Assembly: GCA_027391075.1 (NCBI GenBank)
Contig: DAHYHI010000071.1
Span: 124,001-188,000, forward strand
Reading direction: 5' to 3'
DNA from: JAJZAM01 sp027391075
GTDB lineage: Bacteria; Actinomycetota; Acidimicrobiia; Acidimicrobiales; Palsa-688
DNA length: 64,000 nt
The notes under the pieces are model-generated. The model saw only the letters and a program-made list of their open reading frames with translations, was not told the origin of the DNA and made no database searches. Every line of letters starts with the position of its first letter. Position 1 is the first letter of the stretch. Made by a program: the position numbers and the translations under genes. Below, piece after piece: positions 7,860 through 18,898 of the stretch.

Positions 7860-8806
7860 CCGGAACTCCTGAGGCCCCTGGCAGCGAGACGCCAACAACG
7901 CTGCACGCCGATATCCGGGGCACTACCGGCGAAGCGGTCGTACTTCTGCACGGCCAGCCGGGCAACTCGGCTGAGTGGAAGAGGGTGGCGGGCCTGATCG
8001 AAGACCGCTTCTTGGTGATCTCCCCGGACCGTCCCGGCTACGGGAACAGTGACGGTCCAGCGAGAGGCTTCGCTGGCAACTCCGCCGCGTTGATCGCCCT
8101 GCTCGACCGTCTGGGAGTTCCCAGGGCGTTGGTGGTGGGCCACAGCTGGGCCGGAGGTGCGGCTATCTGGGCGGCTGCCAATAACCCGGGTCGTGTATCT
8201 GGCCTCGTGCTCGTATCGTCGGTCGGTCCGAGCGAGCACCTGACTTGGAACGACCGCCTCCTCGGAGCACCAGTCGCCGGCGAGGCCATCGCGGCCGCGG
8301 CCGACAGCGCTCTGGGACTGTTGACTGGCAGCTCGTGGGTTCAGTCCCTGGCAGATCGTCGCCTCCCCGAGAGGGCACGCGAGGCATATCACTACATGGC
8401 AGGCCTAGGTGGATCCAAGAACCGGCCCTGGCACTCCTTCTTGCTGGAGCAGCGTCACTTCCTCCGGGAGGTCGGCGAACTGGACCCCCTCTTAGAAATG
8501 ATCGGTGTCGCAACGGTCGTCTTGCACGGGACCGCCGACCGCACCGTCGAACCCGAAGTCGCCGTCCGCCTCGCTCGGAGCATACAGGGCGCCGACCTCG
8601 TCTTGATCCCCGGGGCCGGGCACCTTCTACCTCAACACCACCCCGAGGAAGTCGCCGCTGCGATCAACTCAGCAGCTGACCGTGCCGCGGCCGAGGCCGG
8701 CAGCACAGACCAGGCCGAGGCCGGCAGCGACCGGCGCCTAGACGGCCAGGTAGCGTCGGACGGCGAAAGCGGAGCCGAGCACCCCGACCAGTCCCCCCAC
8801 CACTAG
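7856..8806 (+). CDS. Alpha/beta hydrolase
   Basis: 316-residue alpha/beta-hydrolase-fold protein. Nucleophile Ser97 sits in GHSWAGG, the acid is probably Asp228 (HGTADRT) and the base His256 (GAGHLLP); the oxyanion region is LLHGQPGN. Substrate unknown; the motifs fit esterases, haloperoxidases and epoxide hydrolases alike. GTG 7856 overlaps the globin stop by GTGA. The C-terminal 50 residues are low-complexity and include a 16-bp direct repeat (8689-8704 and 8713-8728) giving AEAGS twice. The last 69 bp overlap the 3' end of the convergent ftsX gene. Confidence 0.85.
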   Translation: MTGTPEAPGSETPTTLHADIRGTTGEAVVLLHGQPGNSAEWKRVAGLIEDRFLVISPDRPGYGNSDGPARGFAGNSAALIALLDRLGVPRALVVGHSWAGGAAIWAAANNPGRVSGLVLVSSVGPSEHLTWNDRLLGAPVAGEAIAAAADSALGLLTGSSWVQSLADRRLPERAREAYHYMAGLGGSKNRPWHSFLLEQRHFLREVGELDPLLEMIGVATVVLHGTADRTVEPEVAVRLARSIQGADLVLIPGAGHLLPQHHPEEVAAAINSAADRAAAEAGSTDQAEAGSDRRLDGQVASDGESGAEHPDQSPHH

Positions 8807-9625
8807 AAGCACCACCCCGGTCAGGATCGCCTCGTGGGGGGTGACAAACAGCTGGTTCGTGCCGAGGATGGTCTGGTCTGGCAAGAACGACGCTATCCAG
8901 TTGCGCAGCCCATAGGTCAGGAAGAACGCGACGATAGCCCCCGCCATGCCGTGGACGAAGCCCTCCAACATGAAGGGGACCCGGATGAACCAGTTGGTGG
9001 CACCGACCAGTTTCATCACAGATACCTCGCGTCGGCGCGCAAAGATAGCGAGCTGGATGGTGTTGACGATCAAAGCGACCGCTCCGACCAGTACCCCTAC
9101 CGCCAAACCAACCCCTAGAGTCCGCCAGCGGCTGAACTGCTGCAGCAAGGTGGCTATCTCCTGCTGAGCGTAGGAGACCTTCAGCACTCCAGGCTGGTTT
9201 GAAAACTCCTTGCCGAGCTGGGCTATGTCCGCGGCGTTGGACGGCACCACACGGAAAGACGGCGGCATGTCGGCTGGGGTGAGCACGCTTACGATGTCGT
9301 TATTGTTCCCGAAGATCTGCTTGAACTCTTGGTAGGCCTGCGCCTTGTCCACGAAGTGGAACTTCTTGACCCCCGGCGAACCGGTTAGCTCGTGGTCGAT
9401 CGCTGAGGTCTCCGTAGACGAGACCTGCGGCCTAAGAAAGATAGCCAGTTCGACGCCGCCCCTCCACTGAACCGAAGCTTTGTTGATCGCCTGGCGCATC
9501 ACGAGCACTGCGCCTAGGGCGCTCAACGACACTGCCATGGTCAGCACGGCGGCGACGGTCATGAGCAGGTTTCGTTTCAGGTTGCCGCCGGTCTCCCTGA
9601 GGAGGTAGCCGGTGGAGATCGTCAT
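8738..9625 (-). CDS. ftsX: Cell division protein FtsX
   Basis: 295-residue permease-like subunit of FtsEX, which couples ATP hydrolysis by FtsE to activation of peptidoglycan hydrolases at the septum. The layout is typical: a cytoplasmic start, helix 1 at about 20-42, a periplasmic domain (about 43-165, with KKFHFVDKAQAYQEF), then three further helices and the C-terminal GLVGVLGSAFAVRRYL. Its ATG shares one base with the ftsE stop (TGATG), so the two are translationally coupled. Confidence 0.95.
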   Translation of the reverse strand: MTISTGYLLRETGGNLKRNLLMTVAAVLTMAVSLSALGAVLVMRQAINKASVQWRGGVELAIFLRPQVSSTETSAIDHELTGSPGVKKFHFVDKAQAYQEFKQIFGNNNDIVSVLTPADMPPSFRVVPSNAADIAQLGKEFSNQPGVLKVSYAQQEIATLLQQFSRWRTLGVGLAVGVLVGAVALIVNTIQLAIFARRREVSVMKLVGATNWFIRVPFMLEGFVHGMAGAIVAFFLTYGLRNWIASFLPDQTILGTNQLFVTPHEAILTGVVLLVVGGLVGVLGSAFAVRRYLAV

Positions 9626-10311
9626 CAGGCTCCCATCCCGTACACACCGCGGGCTTGGTCGCGTACAAGCGAGCCTCGGTCGAGCTCTATGACCCGGCGG
9701 CGCATCGAGTCGACTATTGCGTTGTCGTGGGTTGCCATGAGCACAGTAGTCCCCGTCCGGTTAATCCGGTCCAGGAGCCTCATGATGCCCGCTGTCGTAG
9801 CCGGGTCAAGGTTTCCTGTCGGCTCGTCCGCGAGGAGGATCAGAGGCCGGTTGACGAACGCCCGAGCGATCGCGACGCGCTGCTGCTCACCTCCTGACAG
9901 TTCGTGGGGAAGGTTGGACAGCTTCTTGCCGAGACCTACCAACTCGAGGATCTGAGGGACCTGGTTGCGTACCACATGGCGCGGGCGTCCGATGACGTCC
10001 AAGGCGAAAGCCACGTTCTCGTACACAGTCTTGGTCGGCAGGAGGCGGAAGTCCTGGAAGACGCATCCGATGTTCCTGCGCAGGTAGGGAACCTTCCAGT
10101 TGGAGAGCGACCCGACTTCCTTGCCGGCGACCCACACTTCGCCGTCGTCGGCTTCTTCCTCCTTGGTCACCAGGCGCAGGAAAGTAGACTTGCCGGAACC
10201 TGACGGCCCGACGAGAAAGACGAACTCACCTTTGTCGATGTCCACGTCGAGGTTTCGAAGAGCGACAGTGGTGCCTTTGTAGGCTTTGGTGACGTTGACG
10301 AACTTGATCAT
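9625..10311 (-). CDS. ftsE: Cell division ATP-binding protein FtsE
   Basis: 228-residue ABC ATPase partner of FtsX. Walker A GPSGSGKST (35-43), Q-loop region VFQDFRLLP, signature LSGGEQQRVAIARAF, Walker B LILLADEPTGNLD and switch His in MATHD are all intact. The C-terminus (VIELDRGSLVRDQARGVYG) is the actinobacterial form. About 148 bp separate it from prfB on the same strand. No classic ribosome site precedes ATG 10311. Confidence 0.97.
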   Translation of the reverse strand: MIKFVNVTKAYKGTTVALRNLDVDIDKGEFVFLVGPSGSGKSTFLRLVTKEEEADDGEVWVAGKEVGSLSNWKVPYLRRNIGCVFQDFRLLPTKTVYENVAFALDVIGRPRHVVRNQVPQILELVGLGKKLSNLPHELSGGEQQRVAIARAFVNRPLILLADEPTGNLDPATTAGIMRLLDRINRTGTTVLMATHDNAIVDSMRRRVIELDRGSLVRDQARGVYGMGA

Positions 10312-10459
10312 GAGGTCATCGGAGACATCGGCATCGGCTCGGCCGGGGCGAAGCGTAAGGAGGTGCGGCTTCCCGCTTCTCGTATTTCGCCTATCTTAAC
10401 CTTTCGGGCACCTAAGGGTAGCGCGACCGGCAGAGTTCGACGCCGGGCGTCTCGCCGGG

Positions 10460-11581
10460 TCAGTCGTCGCCTGCCTCCGTCAGACCCGCCCTCCGCCACC
10501 TCAGGTAAGCCTCCATGAACTGGTCCAGGTCACCGTCGAGCACCGCCGACACGTTGCCCGTCTCGTAGCCGCTTCGGAGGTCTTTTACCTGCTGGTAGGG
10601 GGCGAGCACGTAGGAGCGTATCTGCGCTCCCCACCCGACCAGAGCTTTCGGGCCTGCAAGCTCTGACATCTCCGACAGGCGCGCCTGGCGTGCGAGCTCG
10701 GCGAGCTTCGAGGCGAGGATCTGCATCGCCTTGGCCTTGTTTTGGAACTGGGAACGTTCGTTCTGCACGGCTACGACCGTCCCGGTCGGCAGGTGTGTGA
10801 TCCGCACCGCCGAGTCCGTCACGTTGACGTGCTGACCTCCCGCCCCCGACGAACGGTAGGTGTCGATCCGCAGGTCTTTGTCGTCTATTTCCACTTCGCC
10901 GGAGAGGTCCTCGAAGAACGGGACGACGCTGACAGCAGCGAAGCTGGTCTGACGTCTCGCGTTCGAGTCGAACGGAGAAATCCGAACGAGACGGTGCACG
11001 CCCCGCTCGGAGGCGAGCAGCCCGTTGGCATAGCGACCCCGGACGATGAAGCTCGCCGAGAGGATACCTGCCTCCTGGCCTTCGCTGACCTCTTCGATCT
11101 CCAGGTCGAAACCGCGCCTCTCAGCCCAGCGGCTGTACATGCGCACCAGCATCGCCGCCCAGTCTTGGGCGTCGGTACCGCCGTCTTTTGCGTGCACCTC
11201 GCACACGGCGTCGCTTTCGTCGTGCTCGCCGGTGAAAAGCGATCTGAGGTCAAGCCGGTCCAGCTCGCCGCCCATACGGGCTATCCCCACTGTGATCTCC
11301 GACTCGACGGAGTCGTCGCCCTCTTCCATGCCCAGCTCGAAAAGGGTGCTCAGATCCGACAGGGCAGCGCCTAGACGGTCAAGCAGGTCGAGGTCGCTCT
11401 TCACCTGGTTGTAGTCGCGCGTGGTTCTCTGCGCCAGTTCCTGGTCGTCCCACAGGTCGGGGCGGCCAAGCTCGGCCTCGAGACGCGGAAGTCGCGTCCT
11501 CAGGTCGTCCGCACGCAGGTAACGACCTGCCTCTTCGAGGCGCGCCGCGAGCGCGCCGATCTCAGCTGTGAAGTCCCGCAT
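10460..11581 (-). CDS. prfB: Peptide chain release factor 2
   Basis: 373-residue RF2. The SPF tripeptide that reads UGA/UAA is at 202-204 (RISPFDSNARR) and the catalytic GGQ at 248-250 (SSGAGGQHVN). The frame runs uninterrupted from ATG 11581, so the programmed +1 frameshift that controls RF2 in many bacteria is absent. It lies 12 bp after secA on the same strand and is likely co-transcribed; the prfB-ftsE-ftsX order is common in actinobacteria. Confidence 0.97.
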   Translation of the reverse strand: MRDFTAEIGALAARLEEAGRYLRADDLRTRLPRLEAELGRPDLWDDQELAQRTTRDYNQVKSDLDLLDRLGAALSDLSTLFELGMEEGDDSVESEITVGIARMGGELDRLDLRSLFTGEHDESDAVCEVHAKDGGTDAQDWAAMLVRMYSRWAERRGFDLEIEEVSEGQEAGILSASFIVRGRYANGLLASERGVHRLVRISPFDSNARRQTSFAAVSVVPFFEDLSGEVEIDDKDLRIDTYRSSGAGGQHVNVTDSAVRITHLPTGTVVAVQNERSQFQNKAKAMQILASKLAELARQARLSEMSELAGPKALVGWGAQIRSYVLAPYQQVKDLRSGYETGNVSAVLDGDLDQFMEAYLRWRRAGLTEAGDD

Positions 11582-11593
11582 CGTAAGTGACTT

Positions 11594-14362
<2,769 letters not shown>

Positions 14363-14416
14363 GGCCGCACTATCCTACCGATCTCATGTGACGGCGTACG
14401 CTCGGTAGCGTTGAAC

Positions 14417-15910
14417 GTGCGCTCTCGTGACGTCGCTTGCCAACGCCAGGGGATATCCGCCCAACGCCGGAGGGTCTCCGCCAGGACGCTAGCCGGGTAT
14501 CTCCCCCTAGCGGTGATGCTGGCCTTGTATATAGCGCGCTTCGGGCTGCTCTCGGTCCAGGTACAAGACGGCTTCGGTGCCCCCGGTTACGACTTGGGGA
14601 TCTTCGACCAGGGAGTCTGGCTGCTCAGCCGCTTCGATGCACCGTTCGTCACTGTCATGGGACGCGACCTATTCGGCGACCACACCTCGTTCGTGCTGCT
14701 GCTGGCGGTGCCCTTGTACTGGCTGTGGCCGGCAGTGCAGACCTTGCTCGTACTGCAAACTGTCCTGCTCGCAGGTGCGGCAGTACCGATCTTCGTGCTG
14801 GCCCGCCGGAGGCTCGGCGGCGTGTGGATGCCATCCGCTCTCACCGCCGCCTACCTGCTCAACCCTGCGCTTCAGCGCGGCAGCTTAGAACAGTTCCACC
14901 CCGAATGTTTCTTGGTGGCGTTCCTTGCTATTGCGATCCTCGCCGCGTTGGAGTGGTGGCCTCGGCTTCTGTTGGTGTGCGTGGTCGGGGCTCTCCTGGT
15001 CAAAGAGGACACGGCATTGTTGGTTATTCCGCTCGGCGTGTGGGTCTACTACCGCAGGGACAAGGCGTGGGGCGCAGGGATCGCCGTGGCCGCCGGCGCG
15101 TACATGGCCTTCGCCTTCGAGGTAGTAATCCGGGCCCTCCTGGGAACGGCCGCCTTCTACGGCAACAGGATCCCCTTCGGCGGTCTCGCCGGTCTCGTCG
15201 AGTCCCCTTTCGTCCATCCGGGCAAGCTGTGGTCTTACCTGACGAGCGGTGGGCGGCCCTACTACCTGTGGCAGATGGGAGCCTCGTTCGGCTGGGTGTT
15301 CCTCGCCTCCCCGGAGGTCGCAGCGGTCGCGTCGCTAAACGTCGCCGAGAACGTCGTCTCCAACTTCCCGTACATGCACCAGATCCCCTACCACTATTCG
15401 CTGGACGCCGTTCCCGTCCTTGCGATGGGGACGGTCTTCGCCATATCGCGCCTAGCAGGCCCGGCGAAACGTTCCGTGGCATGCTGCGCTGTGGTGGCGT
15501 TCGCCGTGATCTCGTGCTACCTGTGGGGTCTGGCACCTTTCTCGCTCAACCCGACCTACCCACATCTCGCCCCCGCAAGCCACGCCGTCGCTGCCAGAAA
15601 CCGCGCTCTGTCTGCGATACCAGCCGACGCGGTCGTCTCCGCCGACGACTTTTACGTCAGCCACCTGGACCACCGCAAGTACATCTACCAGTGGCCGACA
15701 CCTTTCTACGCACAGTACTGGGGCCTCTACAACCAGGAGGGCAGCCGCCTACCTTTCGCTTCCAAGGTCCAGTACTTGGCCGTTCCGAGCGTCATGACAG
15801 GCACCGACGAGGCGGTGTTCGAGTCGATCGCCTCGAATTTCCGCCTCGTTGCCTCCGGCGGCGGCCTCAGCGTTTACCGCCGGGTCCCCCCAAAAGCAAC
15901 CGGTGGCTGA
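14417..15910 (+). CDS. DUF2079 family polytopic membrane protein
   Basis: About 497 residues with roughly ten hydrophobic segments. The DUF2079 hallmarks are visible: GYDLGIFDQGVWLLSRF after the first helix, FGDHTSFVLLLAVPLYWLWP, the block LEQFHPECFLVAFLAIA, and VKEDTALLVIPLG. The conserved Asp/His/Glu residues and the topology resemble GT-C glycosyltransferases (family knowledge), but no activity is established. TAGCGT ends five bases before GTG 14417, which favours that start and a leaderless mRNA over TTG 14411. Diverges from secA. Confidence 0.85.
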   Translation: MRSRDVACQRQGISAQRRRVSARTLAGYLPLAVMLALYIARFGLLSVQVQDGFGAPGYDLGIFDQGVWLLSRFDAPFVTVMGRDLFGDHTSFVLLLAVPLYWLWPAVQTLLVLQTVLLAGAAVPIFVLARRRLGGVWMPSALTAAYLLNPALQRGSLEQFHPECFLVAFLAIAILAALEWWPRLLLVCVVGALLVKEDTALLVIPLGVWVYYRRDKAWGAGIAVAAGAYMAFAFEVVIRALLGTAAFYGNRIPFGGLAGLVESPFVHPGKLWSYLTSGGRPYYLWQMGASFGWVFLASPEVAAVASLNVAENVVSNFPYMHQIPYHYSLDAVPVLAMGTVFAISRLAGPAKRSVACCAVVAFAVISCYLWGLAPFSLNPTYPHLAPASHAVAARNRALSAIPADAVVSADDFYVSHLDHRKYIYQWPTPFYAQYWGLYNQEGSRLPFASKVQYLAVPSVMTGTDEAVFESIASNFRLVASGGGLSVYRRVPPKATGG

Positions 15911-16128
15911 CCTCAGCGGCTGACCTGGTCTTTGACCCCACACCCGCCCGGCTTTCCCGGGACCCCAGCGGCCCCTAACGAAAATCGGGACTTACATCTA
16001 AATCGCACCATGATCAGCGACGGACCCTCCCGTTTCACCCTGCGGTGACGCATGAGTGAACCGGATTGATGCGCCGCCTTACGTGGGTCGTTTCGCCTGC
16101 GACTGGCATCGACTTTCAACCACAGACC

Positions 16129-16148
16129 CGCTGAGGTCCACCTCAGCG
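16129..16148. terminator. Hairpin downstream of the SIS isomerase operon
   Basis: CGCTGAGG (16129-16136) and CCTCAGCG (16141-16148) form a perfect 8-bp stem with a 4-base loop, about 45 bp past the end of the minus-strand operon. No T-run follows on either strand, so it may mark a 3' end rather than act as a full intrinsic terminator. The remainder of 15911-16192 shows nothing recognisable. Confidence 0.4.
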
Positions 16149-16192
16149 TAGCTCTCCGCTGCAGGCAGCGACCCCAAGGATCGGCCGGCTTG

Positions 16193-17245
16193 CTAGGCGA
16201 CCCCGGCCAGGGCCTCTTTGAGCTGTCCCAATACTGGCACCGGCCCCGGGTCGACGCCGATGTCGGCAGCGAGCCAAAGCGACATGTAGTCGCCTACCAG
16301 GATCAGGTCTAGAAGCTGCGCAAGGTCCCCTTCCCCTTCGGCAGCCACGTGCACCACGTCCGCGACGACCTCACCCATGATCTCTCCGACGAGGTCGAAA
16401 CGCCGGCCGATCTGAGGGTGCTCCCCATCGTGACGCAAGGCTATCGCGGTTATCAACTGGCGGGTGACGTCGCCGTTCTGGCCCCAACCGCAGATCTCGT
16501 TGTGGCAGAGCTCCGGTTGCGCCGCCCACCAGGCGGCGGTCTTGGCGTTCTCGTTCACCTGGGTCTTCCACCTCTGCGCCGCTGCCGCGCCGACCAGGCC
16601 GCCGCCGTGGATCAGGGGTACGGTACGTCCCACCTTCCTGGCGATCGACGCGGGAAGACTGCTCTGAGCTCCGGCTTCGATCTCGTCACGCCGCCTGCAG
16701 AGCTGCTCGACCGCCAAGTCGATCCACGTCGCGCCGCCCCGGTAGAGACCTAGGTGCTCCAAGGCGACCAGAGCGGGAACGAGCATGGCTCCAAGAGCCG
16801 CACGCGGTTGGGGGATGTCGGCGGGCACCGAGAAGACCGCTGCCCCGGCAGAACGGGCCATCTGGGCGAGCTGACCTCCTCCGGTCACGGCGACCAGCCG
16901 GCCCCCGGCGTCGAGGGCGTCGGTGGCCACCTGCAGTGTCTCTTCGGTGTTACCCGACGCGGACACAGCGACCACCAATGTTTCTGGACCGACAAAAGCC
17001 GGGCATTCGTACGACTTGCAGACTACGACTGGTACAGACATCAAGGGAGAGGTTGCGGCCACGACGATATCCCCGGTGATCCCGCTCCCGCCCATACCGG
17101 CGATGAGGACGGCGTCTGGCTCGAACGGCTCCAACTGGTCCGCCTCCTGCGACGCGCGGATAGCAGCATCGGCGACCTGCTCAGGGAAACCAGCAGCCAG
17201 AGCGAACATCCCGACAGTGTCGACGGCGTCCGCCGGTGCGCTCAA
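16193..17245 (-). CDS. SIS-domain phosphoglucose/phosphomannose isomerase-like protein
   Basis: 350 residues, the usual length of the bifunctional phosphoglucose/phosphomannose isomerase family. The first SIS domain has AGMGGSGITGD and VVAVSASGNTEETL. The second half carries IHGGGLVGAAAAQRWKTQVNENAKTAAW and ends with the family's DYMSLWLAADIGVDPGPVPVLGQLK. It would interconvert fructose-6-phosphate with glucose-6- or mannose-6-phosphate and so feed the phosphomannomutase upstream. The start is TTG 17245, overlapping the Trm112 stop as TTGA; homology begins about there, although the frame is open further upstream. Confidence 0.85.
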   Translation of the reverse strand: MSAPADAVDTVGMFALAAGFPEQVADAAIRASQEADQLEPFEPDAVLIAGMGGSGITGDIVVAATSPLMSVPVVVCKSYECPAFVGPETLVVAVSASGNTEETLQVATDALDAGGRLVAVTGGGQLAQMARSAGAAVFSVPADIPQPRAALGAMLVPALVALEHLGLYRGGATWIDLAVEQLCRRRDEIEAGAQSSLPASIARKVGRTVPLIHGGGLVGAAAAQRWKTQVNENAKTAAWWAAQPELCHNEICGWGQNGDVTRQLITAIALRHDGEHPQIGRRFDLVGEIMGEVVADVVHVAAEGEGDLAQLLDLILVGDYMSLWLAADIGVDPGPVPVLGQLKEALAGVA

Positions 17246-17484
17246 CTGGCAGCCTGCCAGTTCGGGGAGATGCCCTCCGAAGCGGCCTTCGTCTCCAAGC
17301 GCGCCGCTTCGGCATCGTCGACGACCTCTGCTTCGTCTATAAGCATGACAGGTATGCCATCTTTGATCTTGTAGAGCATCCGCAGCCGCGGGTTGTACAA
17401 GGTCTCTTCGCCGGCGAAGTACAACAGGGGTCCCTTGTCCTTGGGACAAGCGAGTATCTCCAGCAGCCTCGGGTCGAGCGTCAT
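17242..17484 (-). CDS. Trm112 family protein
   Basis: 80-residue small protein with the Trm112/YcaR signature LLEILACPKDKGPLLY near the N-terminus and LRMLYKIKDGIPVMLIDEAEVV in the middle. Eukaryotic Trm112 stabilises methyltransferases; in actinobacteria the gene is found between manB and the SIS isomerase, as here, with unknown role. Four bases lie between the manB stop and its ATG, and its stop overlaps the next start. Confidence 0.88.
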   Translation of the reverse strand: MTLDPRLLEILACPKDKGPLLYFAGEETLYNPRLRMLYKIKDGIPVMLIDEAEVVDDAEAARLETKAASEGISPNWQAAS

Positions 17485-17488
17485 GGGG

Positions 17489-18898
17489 TTATTTTCCTTC
17501 CCTTCCGGCGTTCCCGGACACTTCCTTAATCACAGCTAGGACCTGAGCGGTCCGCTCGTCGCAGCTTTGACGGTCGGCGGCCTCCAAGTTGAGGCGCAAC
17601 AATGGCTCGGTGTTAGACGGCCTGAGGTTCATCCACCAGTCGGCCCCCTCGACGGTGAGACCGTCCAGGCGGTCCTGGGAGAGCGCCGAGAAATGCTCGG
17701 CTACGGCTTCGATGACACCGTGAGGGTCCGACACTTCGGTGTTGATCTCGCCGGAGTCGGCATAACGCTCGAAGTCCCGTCGGAGGTCCGACAGCGGACG
17801 GTCTGTCTTGCTTAGAACTTCGAGTACAACCAACGCCGCGATCGACCCCGAATCAGCCCTGAAATTGTCCCTGAAGTAGTAGTGGCCCGAATGCTCGCCT
17901 CCGAACAGAGCGTTCGTCTCCGCCATGACAGCCTTGATGTAGGAGTGTCCTACCCGCGTTCGGATAGCGGTCCCCCCCCGCTCCGCGATTATTTGGGGTA
18001 CGGCTTTCGAGCAGATCAGGTTGTAGAGGATCGTCGACCCCGGATGCTTTTCGAGCATCGCTGCCGCGACCAAAGCCGTCGTCGTCGACCCCGAAAGCGG
18101 CACTCCTTGATCGTCGACCAAAAAGCAACGATCTGCGTCACCGTCGAAGGCCAATCCCACGTCGGCGCCGCTGGAGCGGATGCGCGCCTGGAGGTCGACG
18201 AGGTTCGCCGGCTGGATCGGATCGGCCGGGTGGTTGGGGAAGTTACCGTCGAGCTCGCCGTAGAGGATTTCCAGTCGCATCGGCAGACCCTCGAACACCG
18301 CCGGCACTACCAGACCGCCCATCCCGTTGGCAGTGTCAGCCACGACCTTCAGAGGCCGCAGAGCCTCACGGTCCACGAACGAACGAACCTTGGCTGCGTA
18401 CTCTCCCAGTACGTCAGCGCGGACGATCTTGCCCGTCGAGCCAGACGCGGTCTGGTCCCGGCTCTCGGCGAGGCCAGCGGAAAGGATCGAGGCAACCTCC
18501 GCCTTGATGTCGGTTAGGCCGGACTCGACGCCGATGGGCCTCGCTCCGGACCTGCACAGCTTGATCCCGTTGTAGCGGGCCGGGTTGTGAGACGCAGTGA
18601 ACATCGCTCCGGGCGCGTCCATCAGACCCGAGGCGAAGTACATCTCGTCGGTGGAGCAGAGGCCTATGTCCACCACGTCCACACCGGCGGCGGTCACTCC
18701 CGCGCTGAACGCCTTGACAAGCTCGGGACCGGAGGGTCTCATGTCCATGCCTACGACTATTCGCGTCGACCCTGCGAAGTGAGCGAACGCCGTGCCGAGT
18801 GCTTGAGCTAGGCTTGCATTGATCTGCGCTGGGAACACGCCTCGGATGTCGTAGGCCTTGAAGATGTCGTCCAAGCGGGAAGATTCCTGTGCAGTCAT
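17489..18898 (-). other. manB: Phosphomannomutase/phosphoglucomutase domain with possible internal start
   Basis: This 469-residue part is a full-length ManB that converts mannose-6-phosphate to mannose-1-phosphate, supplying GDP-mannose for the glycosyltransferases nearby. It begins at ATG 18898 with AYDIRG a few residues in, exactly where free-standing homologues begin. Whether it is made alone, as the tail of the membrane fusion, or both cannot be decided from sequence. Confidence 0.75.

Noticed and set aside
11500..11581. Programmed +1 frameshift in prfB
   Set aside because: The N-terminal frame is continuous and there is no in-frame UGA with the usual slippery context.
15913..16119. 68-codon minus-strand frame between the DUF2079 and SIS genes
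   Set aside because: Arg-rich, with no ribosome site, homology or -10 box; treated as non-coding.
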